64,000 bases of DNA from an uncultured Flavobacteriaceae bacterium (GCA_947494325.1 CANLUS010000002.1:186001-250000), one strand, 5' to 3'. Counted from the stretch's first letter, positions 54,978-64,000 are shown. Numbers and translations: made by a program. The notes: generated from the sequence alone by a model not told the origin.

Positions 54978-54980
54978 ATT

Positions 54981-56417
54981 ATGAGAAGGAATGTGGTACA
55001 ACTCATAGTGTTGCAATTCTGGAAAGATGCATTTCGCTCAAAGGTTATGCTTTTGGCATCTGCTTTAATGGTTTTATTACTATTGTTTTCAGTCTATAGC
55101 GGTTGGGAAAACTATCATGATCAAAACCATACACGTCATGTGATGCAAGATGAAGTTCAAAAGAGTTGGGAAAATAATCCCGATAAACATCCGCATCGCA
55201 TGGCTCATTACGGTTCATTTGCCTTTAGAAATAAACATGTTTTAAGTGTTTTCGACTTGGGTATGGAAAATTTTGTGGGCAACGCTGTTTTTTTAGAGGC
55301 ACATAAGCAAAATACGGTCAATTTCTCTGAAGCGAGTATGTCTACAGGATTGTTAAGGTTTGGAGAAGTCAGTCTAGCCATGTTACTAAAAATAATTGTT
55401 CCCTTACTAATTTTCTATTTAGGGTTCGCAACGATTGCGCGTGAACGCGAAAACGGAACTTTAAAATTACTAATAGGTCAAGGTATTACAAGAAAAGAAA
55501 TTGTCATTGGTAAGTGGTTAGGACTTTGGAGTCTTTCCTTAACATTTCTAATGGCTATTTTTTTGATATTACTGTGTTTTGTTTTCCTTGAATCGCATGG
55601 ATCCTTAGCGGATACAATGTTTAGATATAGTACACTATTGGTTTCTTACCTATTGTTTTTTGCCGTTTTAAGTGCTATTGCCATTTTGATTTCTGCTTTT
55701 AGTGCAACTGCCAAAGGTGCCTTAATAAAGCTCTTAGGAATATGGTTATTATTCGTAATCATTGTACCAAAATCACTACAGGCAATGGGGTATTATTTAT
55801 ACCCGACCCCTTCGAAAATAGAAATGGAAACTGCCGTAGAACACGATTTAATTCAGCAGGGTGATAGTCATAATCCTGATGATCCCCATTTCAAGGCCTT
55901 AAAAGATTCTGTACTGATAGCTCATAATGTAGAAAAGGTTGAGGATTTACCCTTTAACTATAGTGGATTTATTATGGCAACAGGAGAATCTCTAAGCACA
56001 GAGATTTATCTGAAACATCAAAATGATTTGTATCAGGTTTATCAAAAGCAAAATAACCTTGAAAGATTTTCAGCTTTTATAAATCCTTATACCGCTATAA
56101 AAAATGTGTCCATGGCTTTTTCTGGCACCGATTTTCAATCGTTTCTTCATTTTAAAGCTAAAGCGGAAGCATACAGATATAAATTAGCACAAGACATGAA
56201 TCAACTGCAGATGGATTTTATTCCAAACAGAGGGAAATCGGGTCCTAATACGATCTCCAATCGTTATTGGAAAGAATTCCCTCCTTTCGAATATCAATTT
56301 ATGAAGACAAGTACGGTGTTCAAAAACGAAGTAATCGCGCTACTGGCATTGATAGTATGGAGTATTTTGGCTGTTTTCGGACTTTTAAATTTATCCACCA
56401 AACTAAAAGCTATTTAG
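54981..56417 (+). CDS. ABC-2-type permease (DUF3526-like), first of two
   Basis: 478 residues. One N-terminal TM (~22-42), then a long extracytoplasmic region rich in His/Glu (HDQNHTRHVMQDEVQKSWENNPDKHPHRMAHYG), then a cluster of TMs (~130-260) and a C-terminal TM. IIVPLLIFYLGFATIARERENGTLKLLIGQ is the typical ABC-2 permease signature. It pairs with the following permease, which starts at the very next base. The substrate is probably metal- or ligand-linked; not determinable. Confidence 0.8.
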   Translation: MRRNVVQLIVLQFWKDAFRSKVMLLASALMVLLLLFSVYSGWENYHDQNHTRHVMQDEVQKSWENNPDKHPHRMAHYGSFAFRNKHVLSVFDLGMENFVGNAVFLEAHKQNTVNFSEASMSTGLLRFGEVSLAMLLKIIVPLLIFYLGFATIARERENGTLKLLIGQGITRKEIVIGKWLGLWSLSLTFLMAIFLILLCFVFLESHGSLADTMFRYSTLLVSYLLFFAVLSAIAILISAFSATAKGALIKLLGIWLLFVIIVPKSLQAMGYYLYPTPSKIEMETAVEHDLIQQGDSHNPDDPHFKALKDSVLIAHNVEKVEDLPFNYSGFIMATGESLSTEIYLKHQNDLYQVYQKQNNLERFSAFINPYTAIKNVSMAFSGTDFQSFLHFKAKAEAYRYKLAQDMNQLQMDFIPNRGKSGPNTISNRYWKEFPPFEYQFMKTSTVFKNEVIALLALIVWSILAVFGLLNLSTKLKAI

Positions 56418-57758
56418 ATGTATACCTTATTATTTAAGTCATTTTTTAGAACAAAAATATTCTTAATCAGTTTCGTTTTATTGATGTCTGTTGGAATCAT
56501 CAGTATCTTCATCGGCAAACAATACTTGTTGAAACAAGAGAAAGCTAGTATTGCCGCTCAAGAATTTCAATTAGAAAGCATCAAACGAAATTTAGAGTAT
56601 CACAATGATGACCTAGGATTACTCCTATACTATCTTCGTTTTACGATGATTAAACAACCCGCAAATATTAGCGCAATTTCAATCGGTCAAAGTGATGTCA
56701 ACCCTTTGCTTCAAGCTGTGACCATTCGTGGAATAGAAGGACAAAAATACGATACAGATTTTGAAAATCCCTCCTTACTAATGTCAGGGAACTTAGACTT
56801 AGGTTTTGTCATTATTTATTTATTTCCATTGGTTCTAATAGCCATGACCTTTAATTTATATTCTGAGGAAAAAGAATTAGGTACTTGGCGAATTTTAACA
56901 GCGCAAACGGCAAAGAAAAAATTGTTCTTATTTAAAAAGTTAATGATAAGAGTGCTGTTTGTTTTTGGCATTCTAATCGTTCTATTGATAATAGCGAGCA
57001 GCGTATTAAAAATAGCAATAGATCAATACTTTTTGGCCTTATTTATACAAAGTGTATTGTATATACTATTTTGGAGCGCGCTATGCTTTTGGATGGTTTC
57101 TTATTTAAAAGGCTCAAGCTTTAATGCCTTAGTATTGATTGCATCTTGGGTCGTTTTGACCATTTTATTTCCTGCCATAGTAAATAACTATGTACTTAAT
57201 AAATATCAAGTGCCTGAGGCACTAAATGCTATGGTGGAGCAACGAGATGGATATCACGAAAAGTGGGATCTAGAAAAAGATGCCACCATGACCGGTTTTT
57301 TTGAGGCTTATCCACAATATAAAAATTATCAAGTCCCAGAAGATAGTTTCAGTTGGATCTGGTATTATGGAATGCAGCACATGGGAGATCTTGCTGCAAA
57401 AGAAACCAGTACCGATATGATGGATAAGATATTGCAACGAAACATATTCAGTGAAAAAGTAGCCCTGTTTGTACCAACTATGCATGCCCAATTAAACTTT
57501 AATAGCTTGGCAGGTACTGATATGTTAAGTCACTTGAATTTCCTGGCTGCGCTGACTGAATTCCATGAAGATTTACGTTTAAATTTTTATCCGAAAATTT
57601 TCGATAACAATGCAGCAGACACCATAGATTGGACAAAGCACGAAGCAAAATTTTACAATACAGAACGCAATTTTAACTGGGTTGCTCTTATGTTACCAAC
57701 AGTACTGATTACACTTTTTGTTGGGTTTTTAGGAGTGATGAATCTCCGTAAATTGTGA
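56418..57758 (+). CDS. ABC-2-type permease (DUF3526-like), second of two
   Basis: 446 residues. N-terminal TM (~12-32), extracytoplasmic loop, then five or so TMs around 125-260 and a C-terminal TM. LIAMTFNLYSEEKELGTWRILTAQ echoes the first permease. The stop-start junction has no gap. The two form a heterodimer with the ATPase. A strong hairpin follows the stop. Confidence 0.8.
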   Translation: MYTLLFKSFFRTKIFLISFVLLMSVGIISIFIGKQYLLKQEKASIAAQEFQLESIKRNLEYHNDDLGLLLYYLRFTMIKQPANISAISIGQSDVNPLLQAVTIRGIEGQKYDTDFENPSLLMSGNLDLGFVIIYLFPLVLIAMTFNLYSEEKELGTWRILTAQTAKKKLFLFKKLMIRVLFVFGILIVLLIIASSVLKIAIDQYFLALFIQSVLYILFWSALCFWMVSYLKGSSFNALVLIASWVVLTILFPAIVNNYVLNKYQVPEALNAMVEQRDGYHEKWDLEKDATMTGFFEAYPQYKNYQVPEDSFSWIWYYGMQHMGDLAAKETSTDMMDKILQRNIFSEKVALFVPTMHAQLNFNSLAGTDMLSHLNFLAALTEFHEDLRLNFYPKIFDNNAADTIDWTKHEAKFYNTERNFNWVALMLPTVLITLFVGFLGVMNLRKL

Positions 57759-57761
57759 ATA

Positions 57762-57796
57762 AATCAAGGGTCAGTTAATATCCCTGACCCTTGATT
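57762..57796. terminator. Strong hairpin between convergent operons
   Basis: AATCAAGGGTCAG (57762-57774) pairs perfectly with CTGACCCTTGATT (57784-57796) around a 9-nt loop, 13 bp in all. There is no clear T-tract, but the place between a + operon end and a minus gene end suggests a bidirectional terminator or an mRNA-stabilising element. Confidence 0.7.
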
Positions 57797-57809
57797 ATTA
57801 GTATGATAT

Positions 57810-58634
57810 TTAAGACTCAGATGTTACTAAAGTCATCGGATTTGGATATTTATATTTATATCCTACCAATTTTTTACTCTTTGCATTCGAAACTATTTTA
57901 AAATTACTAGTTGCATTTTCGATGAATTCGGGTGGAGTCAAGCCAATTTTTCTTGCCGCCAATCGGTAAAAATCTTTCTTTAAAGGATGCTTATCAGCAC
58001 ACCCATTTATTATTTCTCCCCAAATTCCCTTTACTAAAACGGCCTCAATGAGACCAATACAATCATCTCTATGAATAATGTTCACGGGCATATTTCCAGT
58101 TGTCAACCCTTTTCTATTTGCCAAAAATCGTCCTGGTTGACGATCATAACCCACCAGACCCGCGAATCGAATAATCGTTAGTCTATCTTCTAATAATTTT
58201 TGAAGTAACTGTTCGACCGCTAAAATGGCTTTTCCAGCATTTTTATCGGGTTCTAGTTTTAAATTTTCTGAGACTTCAGTATTGGTATTTTGATAAACCG
58301 ACGTCGAGCTTATAAAAAGTACCTTTTGAGAACTAGAGATATATGAGACAATATTTAAAATACGCTCACTATAGGTCTTGATCACATTGGGAGCCCTGCC
58401 TGGAGGAATGTTAATAATAACTACTTCGCTATCTGATAAGAAGTCAGCATATACTTTTGCATCTTTATGAGATAAATCTAACAAGAATGGTTTTATACCG
58501 CAGCTTTCAAGTAGTGCACACTTTTCAACAGTTCTTGTTGATCCATTTATATGAAAACCATTCGCTATAAAATGTTTGGCCAATGGCAATCCTAACCAAC
58601 CACAACCCACTATACTTAAACCTTTTACTCTCAT
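57810..58634 (-). CDS. NAD(P)-binding epimerase/YeeZ-like protein
   Basis: 274 residues. The nucleotide-binding start is GLSIVGCGWLGLPLAKHF (G-x-G-x-x-G), with an acidic-rich region and IIRFAGLVGYDRQPGRFLANRKGL later on. This follows the YeeZ-type SDR/epimerase pattern. The substrate is unknown; a sugar-nucleotide or small carbonyl compound is likely. Monocistronic or last of the minus-strand run, 72 bp after the S41 gene. Confidence 0.75.
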   Translation of the reverse strand: MRVKGLSIVGCGWLGLPLAKHFIANGFHINGSTRTVEKCALLESCGIKPFLLDLSHKDAKVYADFLSDSEVVIINIPPGRAPNVIKTYSERILNIVSYISSSQKVLFISSTSVYQNTNTEVSENLKLEPDKNAGKAILAVEQLLQKLLEDRLTIIRFAGLVGYDRQPGRFLANRKGLTTGNMPVNIIHRDDCIGLIEAVLVKGIWGEIINGCADKHPLKKDFYRLAARKIGLTPPEFIENATSNFKIVSNAKSKKLVGYKYKYPNPMTLVTSES

Positions 58635-58706
58635 TTAACTAAACTCAAACTTCAAAAAATTTTAACTGTCTCTAAATAGTAATATAGTAGGCAATTCAAT
58701 TAGATT

Positions 58707-60143
58707 TTAATTTAAAATATTTAGAACTTCTTGTATTATTTTTTGTTTATCCTTATTCAAATCATTGGCTAAGCTTCTAAAAAAATCTTGTCTATTCATA
58801 GGATAATTGAGCGCTATTGAAGGCGGTATTCCTATGTTTTCATAATTAACACCATTGGTATCCAGATATACCTCGTTAGAGAGACCTACCTCCCATCCAT
58901 TGGGTAATGCTTTTTCCATTACATCAGAAAACACGCCTTCGGTTCTATTTCCTATTCTATGTACATGTTCTAGCAAAAGAGAACTTAAAACCATAATCTC
59001 AGTAGCACTTGCCGACTCTTGTGAAGTTAATATGAACATTGGTTTGGTATACGCATTTTCAGCAGCATCTAAATACACTTTTGTTTGAGGAGTATATTCA
59101 TTATTCATTCGAGCTTTTTTAGTAAATACAAGACGTCGCTTATCATTAAAATGACGCATAATCTCTAAAGCGACTTCGTCTTTTCCGCCACCGTTGAAAC
59201 GCACATCGAGCACCAAAGCTTTTGATTCTTGGAGATCGCTCATTACTTTTTCTAAGGTATTCTTTATCCCGGCCACTTCTAATTTCGTATGTTCTTCAGA
59301 AGTATCTAATGCTTCTAAAGCATCAAAATAGGCTCTGAGATATGACATTCCTGCTAGACTATCAGGAAGTGATAGATCACCATGACCCATCATTAAATTT
59401 ATCTGGAGAAACCCAATTTCATTTTCGAGATATCCCCATTTTACAAGCTTACTTCTCGAAGTCTTCAGATCTTTGATATAATGATCTGATATCATTTGTG
59501 CAATCTGCAAATCTCCGTACGTCACCTTATCATCTTTTTGCTCATCTTCCTCTCGCACAACACGCAGGTTTTCAGCGGCCTCTTCAACTTCTGAAGGCGC
59601 ATCTAGACCAATATGACCATCGTCGAAACTATCAAGCATATCTTCTAAAATTCTATACAATTCAGGGTCAGAAGTTTCAGAAGAGATTTTATTTTTTGTC
59701 GCTGCATACAGACTATCCCAGTTTACCTTACGCAATTCAAAATAAGCATAGTGCTTCTCAAAATTCGCGGCCAACACTTCAAAATTAAAAATTGGATCAT
59801 TTTTTGTCTTCTCAGTCATCTCATCACCACACATCTCTGGAGCGGTCGAAAGACGAACATATTTATATTCGTTGATACCATCTTTTAGCTTCAAAGTATC
59901 ATTTTCGAGGGTCAAATTTTCACCATAAATCGAGAGTTGTCCATCAAAGACAGGAATACATGAAAGATCAGTTTTATCATAGAGTACAAACGAACTATCT
60001 GTAATACTTACAATTCTTCCATATCCAATTTGCTCATAAAAACCTTCTAACGATTTTGATATCTTGACATCACTTTTTTTCGCACATGAAAAAAGAAATA
60101 AACTACATAACACTAGACAGAGGCCTGTTCCAATCAATTTCAT
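58707..60143 (-). CDS. S41-family peptidase lipoprotein
   Basis: 478 residues with a lipoprotein signal (LCLVLCSLFLFSC). The S41 core LDVRFNGGGKDEVALEI is followed by TSQESASATEIMVLSS (nucleophile Ser in the SASATE context). A region upstream (LEDMLDSFDDGHIGLD) is the usual S41 N-terminal region. It likely trims or degrades envelope proteins. The GNAT gene ends 21 bp upstream of the start, so these are co-transcribed. Confidence 0.85.
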   Translation of the reverse strand: MKLIGTGLCLVLCSLFLFSCAKKSDVKISKSLEGFYEQIGYGRIVSITDSSFVLYDKTDLSCIPVFDGQLSIYGENLTLENDTLKLKDGINEYKYVRLSTAPEMCGDEMTEKTKNDPIFNFEVLAANFEKHYAYFELRKVNWDSLYAATKNKISSETSDPELYRILEDMLDSFDDGHIGLDAPSEVEEAAENLRVVREEDEQKDDKVTYGDLQIAQMISDHYIKDLKTSRSKLVKWGYLENEIGFLQINLMMGHGDLSLPDSLAGMSYLRAYFDALEALDTSEEHTKLEVAGIKNTLEKVMSDLQESKALVLDVRFNGGGKDEVALEIMRHFNDKRRLVFTKKARMNNEYTPQTKVYLDAAENAYTKPMFILTSQESASATEIMVLSSLLLEHVHRIGNRTEGVFSDVMEKALPNGWEVGLSNEVYLDTNGVNYENIGIPPSIALNYPMNRQDFFRSLANDLNKDKQKIIQEVLNILN

Positions 60144-60164
60144 AACATTGTATTTGTTATAAAA

Positions 60165-60986
60165 TTACAAAATCATATCCATTTCATATTGATCGATTGT
60201 GTTTTTTAACTTGACGGCAAATAGCGCCTTTATCTTATTCTTTAATGTTTTATCTACATTGTTTATTTTGATAGTAGATGTGATACTACGGATCGCGGTA
60301 AATAACCGTTCCCAATTATTGTCATTATTTTGAAATATATTGAGTTGGGGTATATATCCGTTTTTAGGGTTTATTATAAAATAAGATTCAGGTTTATCAT
60401 CCTTTAAAATAACATAATAATCATATGTTCCTTTTCCTACAGATTTATAGTGATTATCCCAAGAATACATCTCTTGATGCATCGCATTCCAGTCAAAATA
60501 AGTAGCATCCACTTTTTGAATTTTTAAATCTGACTGGTTTTGATCAATTGTAATCTCACCACTAAAACATTGGTAATACTTTGTGGTTTTAAAACCAATA
60601 CGTTCATAAGCTTTAATCGCTATATAATTATCCTTGATGACTTCTAACTTACATTTAGAAATCCCATGTAGTCGCAATTGAGGCAATGCAACTTGATAAA
60701 TTTTTTGCACAATACCTTGTCCTCTATATTTCGGCAATACCCCTGTTCCAGTATTAAAGGCAACATAATCCTCATTACGTTTATCTATAGCATTGATAAT
60801 AAAACCCACCAATTTATCACCATCAAACATGCCATATGACAGATCATATTGTACACCAGCAAATGACCATCGTTCTTTATAAAAATTATGATCAGTTGGC
60901 ATTTTTACAAAATAATTTTCAAATGACTCTAAGAAACATTCCATGAGCACAGAAAAATCAATAGTATCTAAACTTTTTACCTCCAT
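60165..60986 (-). CDS. GNAT-family N-acetyltransferase
   Basis: 273 residues. The acetyl-CoA loop is visible: TGTGVLPKYRGQGIVQKIYQVALPQLRLHGISKCKLEVIKDNYIAIKAYERIGFKTTKYYQCF. The remaining ~130 residues form a C-terminal extension of unknown role. Substrate unknown. It lies 21 bp downstream of the LamG gene on the same strand. Confidence 0.8.
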   Translation of the reverse strand: MEVKSLDTIDFSVLMECFLESFENYFVKMPTDHNFYKERWSFAGVQYDLSYGMFDGDKLVGFIINAIDKRNEDYVAFNTGTGVLPKYRGQGIVQKIYQVALPQLRLHGISKCKLEVIKDNYIAIKAYERIGFKTTKYYQCFSGEITIDQNQSDLKIQKVDATYFDWNAMHQEMYSWDNHYKSVGKGTYDYYVILKDDKPESYFIINPKNGYIPQLNIFQNNDNNWERLFTAIRSITSTIKINNVDKTLKNKIKALFAVKLKNTIDQYEMDMIL

Positions 60987-61007
60987 TTATTTATGGTGAA
61001 AATACAT

Positions 61008-61862
61008 TTATTTGAGTAATCCTTTAATACCATTCTTAAGCGCGAAAACGGTTTTAATCTCTGATTGATTTAAAGCCTTGTCAAAAATAGCAAGCTCGTC
61101 CATCAAACCAATGTACCCTAAACCTAACATAATTTTTCCATTTTCTGCTTCCCAAGTAAATGGGTCATTAACATCTTTTATTTGTCCTTTATAGACCCCA
61201 TCAAGGTATAATTTATAGATAGGTTGATTGGTATTTACTTTCGAAAAAACCATCACAACATGTGTCCAAGAATTTGATTCAAACGGAGACGGGTCTACGG
61301 TTACAGTACGCTTATTCCAGTCTGCCTCTTCACTATCATTATTTGGATCCCAAATAGCAATATCTCCCATCGCTCCAAACCTAAATTTTCTTGGTTTGTG
61401 ATCTGTGAAATCTATCCATAGCCCGGCATCACTCCATTTAGAATCGGTGATGCAAATAGGATCGCAATAGTGAGGTGGAAGATCTTTATTCGGATCTAAT
61501 CGCAACCAAAATGATATGGTGCCACTCCATGAAGTATTGTTATATCCTACATTTTTATGAGCTTTGTAAAAAACTGCGGAAGTTTTAGATTCTTTAAAAT
61601 GTATGGCATCACCAAAACGACCTTTGTTTTTAGCGAGAATTACATTGGAATCATGTAAGCCAATTTTAGCATTTACGGCTTCTTTATAATTTTTTGCGGT
61701 ATATATGTTCCTATCTCCTAAAGCCAGGTCTGCCTGTGCTTTTCCATCAAAAGAACTGTAAAATAGAACATGGTCTTTTAATACTTTTTGCTGTGAAAAT
61801 GAATACATTGAAATTAGTATGAAGAACATACTAAAAAGCGATACTTGTTTTGTTGTTTTCAT
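61008..61862 (-). CDS. Exported LamG/concanavalin-A-like lectin-domain protein
   Basis: 284 residues with a signal peptide (VSLFSMFFILISMYSFSQ). The body (SFWLRLDPNKDLPPHY..., NSWTHVVMVFSKVNTNQPIYKLYLDGVYKG, GYIGLMDELAIFDKALNQSEI) is the LamG-type jellyroll seen in secreted proteins. No catalytic residues are apparent; binding of a polysaccharide is likely. It is 37 bp downstream of the racemase gene. Confidence 0.8.
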   Translation of the reverse strand: MKTTKQVSLFSMFFILISMYSFSQQKVLKDHVLFYSSFDGKAQADLALGDRNIYTAKNYKEAVNAKIGLHDSNVILAKNKGRFGDAIHFKESKTSAVFYKAHKNVGYNNTSWSGTISFWLRLDPNKDLPPHYCDPICITDSKWSDAGLWIDFTDHKPRKFRFGAMGDIAIWDPNNDSEEADWNKRTVTVDPSPFESNSWTHVVMVFSKVNTNQPIYKLYLDGVYKGQIKDVNDPFTWEAENGKIMLGLGYIGLMDELAIFDKALNQSEIKTVFALKNGIKGLLK

Positions 61863-61899
61863 TATTTATGATTTTAAATTATACTATGTGTTTTAATGG

Positions 61900-62595
61900 T
61901 TAATTATTTAAACTCCATTCAATTGCAGAATGGGCATGGATTTTCCCTGTATCAAAACTTGGAATTTCTAAATCATCAGATGAAATTAAAATTGGTAATT
62001 CTGTGCAGCCCAATATTATTCCTTGAGCTCCATGACTTTGAAGTCTTTTGATTATACGAATGATTTTTTGTTTTGAAATATCTGTAAATTGTCCTTTCAC
62101 CAATTCATTATAAATAATATCGTGTATTATTTGTCTATCCAGTGTGTCTGGTGTTAAAACTTCGAGTTCGAAATCTTGTGTCAGTGTTTTTGTATAAAAG
62201 TCTTTTTCCATGGTAAACTTGGTTCCAAGTAATGCCACTTTTTTCAATCCTTTTTTTCTTATTGCTTCTCCAGTTGAACTGGCTATATGAATAAATGGAA
62301 TATCTACAGTATCAACAATATAGTGACTCACCAAATGAATGGTGTTTGTACATAATAAAATTACATCTGCTCCTGCCCTTTCTAGTTGTTGTGCTGCACG
62401 TTTCATTAATTCTCCTATTGCTTTCCAATCGTCATTAAAAGTTAGTCTTTCTATTTCAGCAAAATCTACAGAAACCATAATGCAATTAGCTGAATGCGAA
62501 CCACCTACTACTTCTTTTACTTTTGTATTTAAAAATTCATAATAGAGTTTAGATGATTCCCAACTCATTCCTCCAATCAATCCTATTGTTTTCAT
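61900..62595 (-). CDS. Aspartate/glutamate racemase-family protein
   Basis: ~231 residues from the ATG at 62595, giving MKTIGLIGGMSWESSKLYYEFLN, a typical start; the TTG two codons upstream is unlikely. The two catalytic Cys are present in LLCTNTIHL (Cys82) and LGCTELPIL (~Cys197). PLP-independent racemases make D-aspartate or D-glutamate, or act as hydantoin racemases; substrate uncertain. It is 13 bp downstream of the SDR gene. Confidence 0.85.
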   Translation of the reverse strand: MKTIGLIGGMSWESSKLYYEFLNTKVKEVVGGSHSANCIMVSVDFAEIERLTFNDDWKAIGELMKRAAQQLERAGADVILLCTNTIHLVSHYIVDTVDIPFIHIASSTGEAIRKKGLKKVALLGTKFTMEKDFYTKTLTQDFELEVLTPDTLDRQIIHDIIYNELVKGQFTDISKQKIIRIIKRLQSHGAQGIILGCTELPILISSDDLEIPSFDTGKIHAHSAIEWSLNN

Positions 62596-62608
62596 ATTCA
62601 AATAAATT

Positions 62609-63211
62609 TTAATTATAGATTCGTATGATTTCTCCGTTAATGTTCTCTTCTACACTTTTTACATATCCATTTACCACTTTTTTCATTGACACCGGATTAT
62701 GTCCTGGAAAAAAGTCTCGATATTTTTCATAAGCATCTTCAACTACTCCAGAGGACACAACATTTACACGAATTGTGTTTTCTAGTTCTAAGGCCACGGC
62801 TTTAACAAAACTATGTACTGCACCATTTACCATAGCTGCGCTGGAAGTCATAGCTACGGGATGATCAGCTAAGATCCCAGTTGTTAATGTAATAGAGCCT
62901 CGAGGATGTAGATATGCCTTACCGATACGTACCAGATTCACTTGTCCCATTAATTTGCTTTTAAAGCCTATATAATAATCATCTTCAGTTAAATCCTTAA
63001 AGTCTTTCCAAACGGCTTCGCCGGCTATGCATATCACAGCGTCGAGCTTTCCTATAGTATCGAACATAGCTTTTATAGATGTACTTTCTTCAATATTGAC
63101 TTGCACGTCTCCACTTTTCCTTCCTGCCACAATGACTTCATTGTTTCGTGCAAAATAATCTGTAACCGTTTTTCCGATGGTTCCCTTTCCTCCAATAATT
63201 AATATCTTCAT
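62609..63211 (-). CDS. Short-chain dehydrogenase-like protein lacking the YxxxK motif
   Basis: 200 residues. The N-terminal G-x-x-x-G-x-G nucleotide-binding start is ILIIGGKGTIGKTV, with later AGRKSGDVQVNIEESTSI and an RVNVVSSGVVEDAYEKY stretch. In the catalytic region, MTSSAAMVNGAVHSFVKAVALEL has no Tyr-x3-Lys. It is a divergent SDR subtype and may bind NAD(P) without classical catalysis. It is 27 bp downstream of the DUF5916 gene end. Confidence 0.75.
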   Translation of the reverse strand: MKILIIGGKGTIGKTVTDYFARNNEVIVAGRKSGDVQVNIEESTSIKAMFDTIGKLDAVICIAGEAVWKDFKDLTEDDYYIGFKSKLMGQVNLVRIGKAYLHPRGSITLTTGILADHPVAMTSSAAMVNGAVHSFVKAVALELENTIRVNVVSSGVVEDAYEKYRDFFPGHNPVSMKKVVNGYVKSVEENINGEIIRIYN

Positions 63212-63238
63212 AATTCTAGTTTTATACTTTTATTTCAT

Positions 63239-64000
63239 CTAAAAAAAACGATATGTCGCCTTAATTAAAAATGTATTGTTTGGTTGCTGGCTAAAAATTT
63301 GATCATTAAAACTTCTGGATAAACTTCCTGATGGTCTGCTAGTATCAGTAACACCTTGTGACCATACCAAAAATATTTCCGATCCAGGTTTGTATTCATA
63401 GCGCACTACAAGGTTCGATCTAAATTGTGCAAATGAAAAGTCCGGGTCTCTAAAACTATAATCTGAAACACCATTTAAAGTTTCGTCAACTCCGTAGGCA
63501 AATGAATTAGAAGTTTCGATGGACGAAATTTCATTTGCATTAAACGTATATAACTGTTCATTTTGAGATGTGGCTAACGGACTCTTAACATATCCAAATT
63601 TACTATAGATTCCTTTAGAAATATATGGCTCTGCATAGTATTGAATTGATAAGTTAGGATTGACAGTGTAATTTAGACGAAAGACCAAACTAAAAGTATC
63701 TCTTTTTAGTTTGGAAACTATATATCGAGTGGTGTTGTTAAAATTAATAGTTTCATTATACTGCAATATATTTCTAATCATAGCATAGTTTGGAGCCATT
63801 GACAAACTCAATCGATTGAATGGCTGATACGTCAATCTTAATCCATTTTGAAGTAAAAAATAGGCTTCATTATTTCCTAATTTGGTCCATCCGTTAAAAT
63901 TAACAGCTATTTTTTTTCTAGAATCCGATCCTGCAGACCACCAAAATCCGTATTGATCAGGTAACGATATTCTGGGTCCTCCTTGTAATAAAGATTTCGA
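63239..64000 (-). CDS. DUF5916-type outer-membrane protein (5' end beyond window)
   Basis: The frame is open to the right edge, so the gene begins outside. About 254 residues are seen (PDQYGFWWSAGSDSRKKIAVNFNGWTKLGNN... to NTFLIKATYRFF). Alternating strands (LVFRLNYTVNPNLSIQYYAEPYIS; VVRYEYKPGSEIFLVWSQGVTD) and a terminal Phe indicate an outer-membrane barrel, typical of the C-terminal part of DUF5916 proteins. The TTG at 63835 is internal. The N-terminal carbohydrate-binding part, if present, is outside the window. Confidence 0.75.
   Translation of the reverse strand, partial: SKSLLQGGPRISLPDQYGFWWSAGSDSRKKIAVNFNGWTKLGNNEAYFLLQNGLRLTYQPFNRLSLSMAPNYAMIRNILQYNETINFNNTTRYIVSKLKRDTFSLVFRLNYTVNPNLSIQYYAEPYISKGIYSKFGYVKSPLATSQNEQLYTFNANEISSIETSNSFAYGVDETLNGVSDYSFRDPDFSFAQFRSNLVVRYEYKPGSEIFLVWSQGVTDTSRPSGSLSRSFNDQIFSQQPNNTFLIKATYRFF

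Noticed and set aside
1-64000. tRNA or rRNA genes, CRISPR arrays, transposases, phage integrases
   Set aside because: None was recognised on reading through either strand; small tRNA-like folds could be missed without a covariance search.

Overview
The window looks like chromosomal DNA from a low-GC marine-type flavobacterium (Bacteroidota, Flavobacteriia). The support is the gene content: DUF4252 lipoproteins, a fused alpha/beta E1 2-oxoacid dehydrogenase, a TonB-dependent receptor with a carboxypeptidase-like N-terminus, LytS/LytTR and AraC regulators with membrane sensors, a DUF5916 outer-membrane protein, and many signal peptides or lipoboxes. Several starts are preceded by the Bacteroidota-type -7 box TAnnTTTG, and Shine-Dalgarno sequences are weak. 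No rRNA, tRNA, CRISPR array, transposase or phage integrase was recognised.

Layout. 1-1.6 kb: tail of a sigma-factor-type operon (anti-sigma-like membrane protein, two DUF4252 proteins). 1.6-6 kb: XRE regulator, divergent M14 peptidase, Lrp/AsnC regulator, fused E1 dehydrogenase. 6-26 kb: housekeeping and secreted enzymes, including a ThuA protein, Dabb lipoprotein, an unknown propeller-like/Ig-like pair, a GH3-M14-cupin operon, a 1080-residue BNR/sortilin-type propeller, haem-binding and S41 proteins, a PAF-acetylhydrolase-like hydrolase, a DJ-1/PfpI protein with an AraC regulator, and an acyl-CoA oxidase-like protein.

26-39.5 kb is an accessory region with long AT-rich gaps and unfamiliar genes. 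It holds two candidate conflict modules. Module 1 is a 5-methylcytosine methyltransferase overlapping a GHKL ATPase whose C-terminus carries an R-N-x3-H HEPN-type ribonuclease motif. An M48 protease lies downstream and a secreted, possibly aerolysin-like protein upstream, and near-identical direct repeats bracket the whole segment. Module 2 is a tightly packed five-gene minus-strand operon: a two-TM SLATT-like protein, a possible ADP-ribosyltransferase-like protein, an unknown protein, an 808-residue protein with a PIN-like start and helical C-terminus, and a LuxR-type regulator. A further small unknown gene follows. A related 35-bp sequence lies upstream of both the + strand secreted gene and the minus-strand operon, so the LuxR protein may control both. 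I recognise neither arrangement as a named system.

39.5-50 kb returns to ordinary genes: DinB, a MarR-controlled ABM/DUF1772 pair with clear palindromic operators, an esterase-beta-lactamase fusion, a beta-lactamase-fold protein that lost its catalytic residues, a LytS/LytTR two-component pair, an SRAP protein, a 2,2-dialkylglycine decarboxylase and its AraC neighbour. At 50.2-50.9 kb two related membrane-sensor fragments face each other, one interrupted by an in-frame TGA. 51-57.8 kb is a metal- or siderophore-type operon (His/Cys-rich small protein, ABC ATPase, TonB receptor, two DUF3526-type permeases). 57.8-64 kb is a minus-strand run of small enzymes ending in a DUF5916 protein cut by the window edge.
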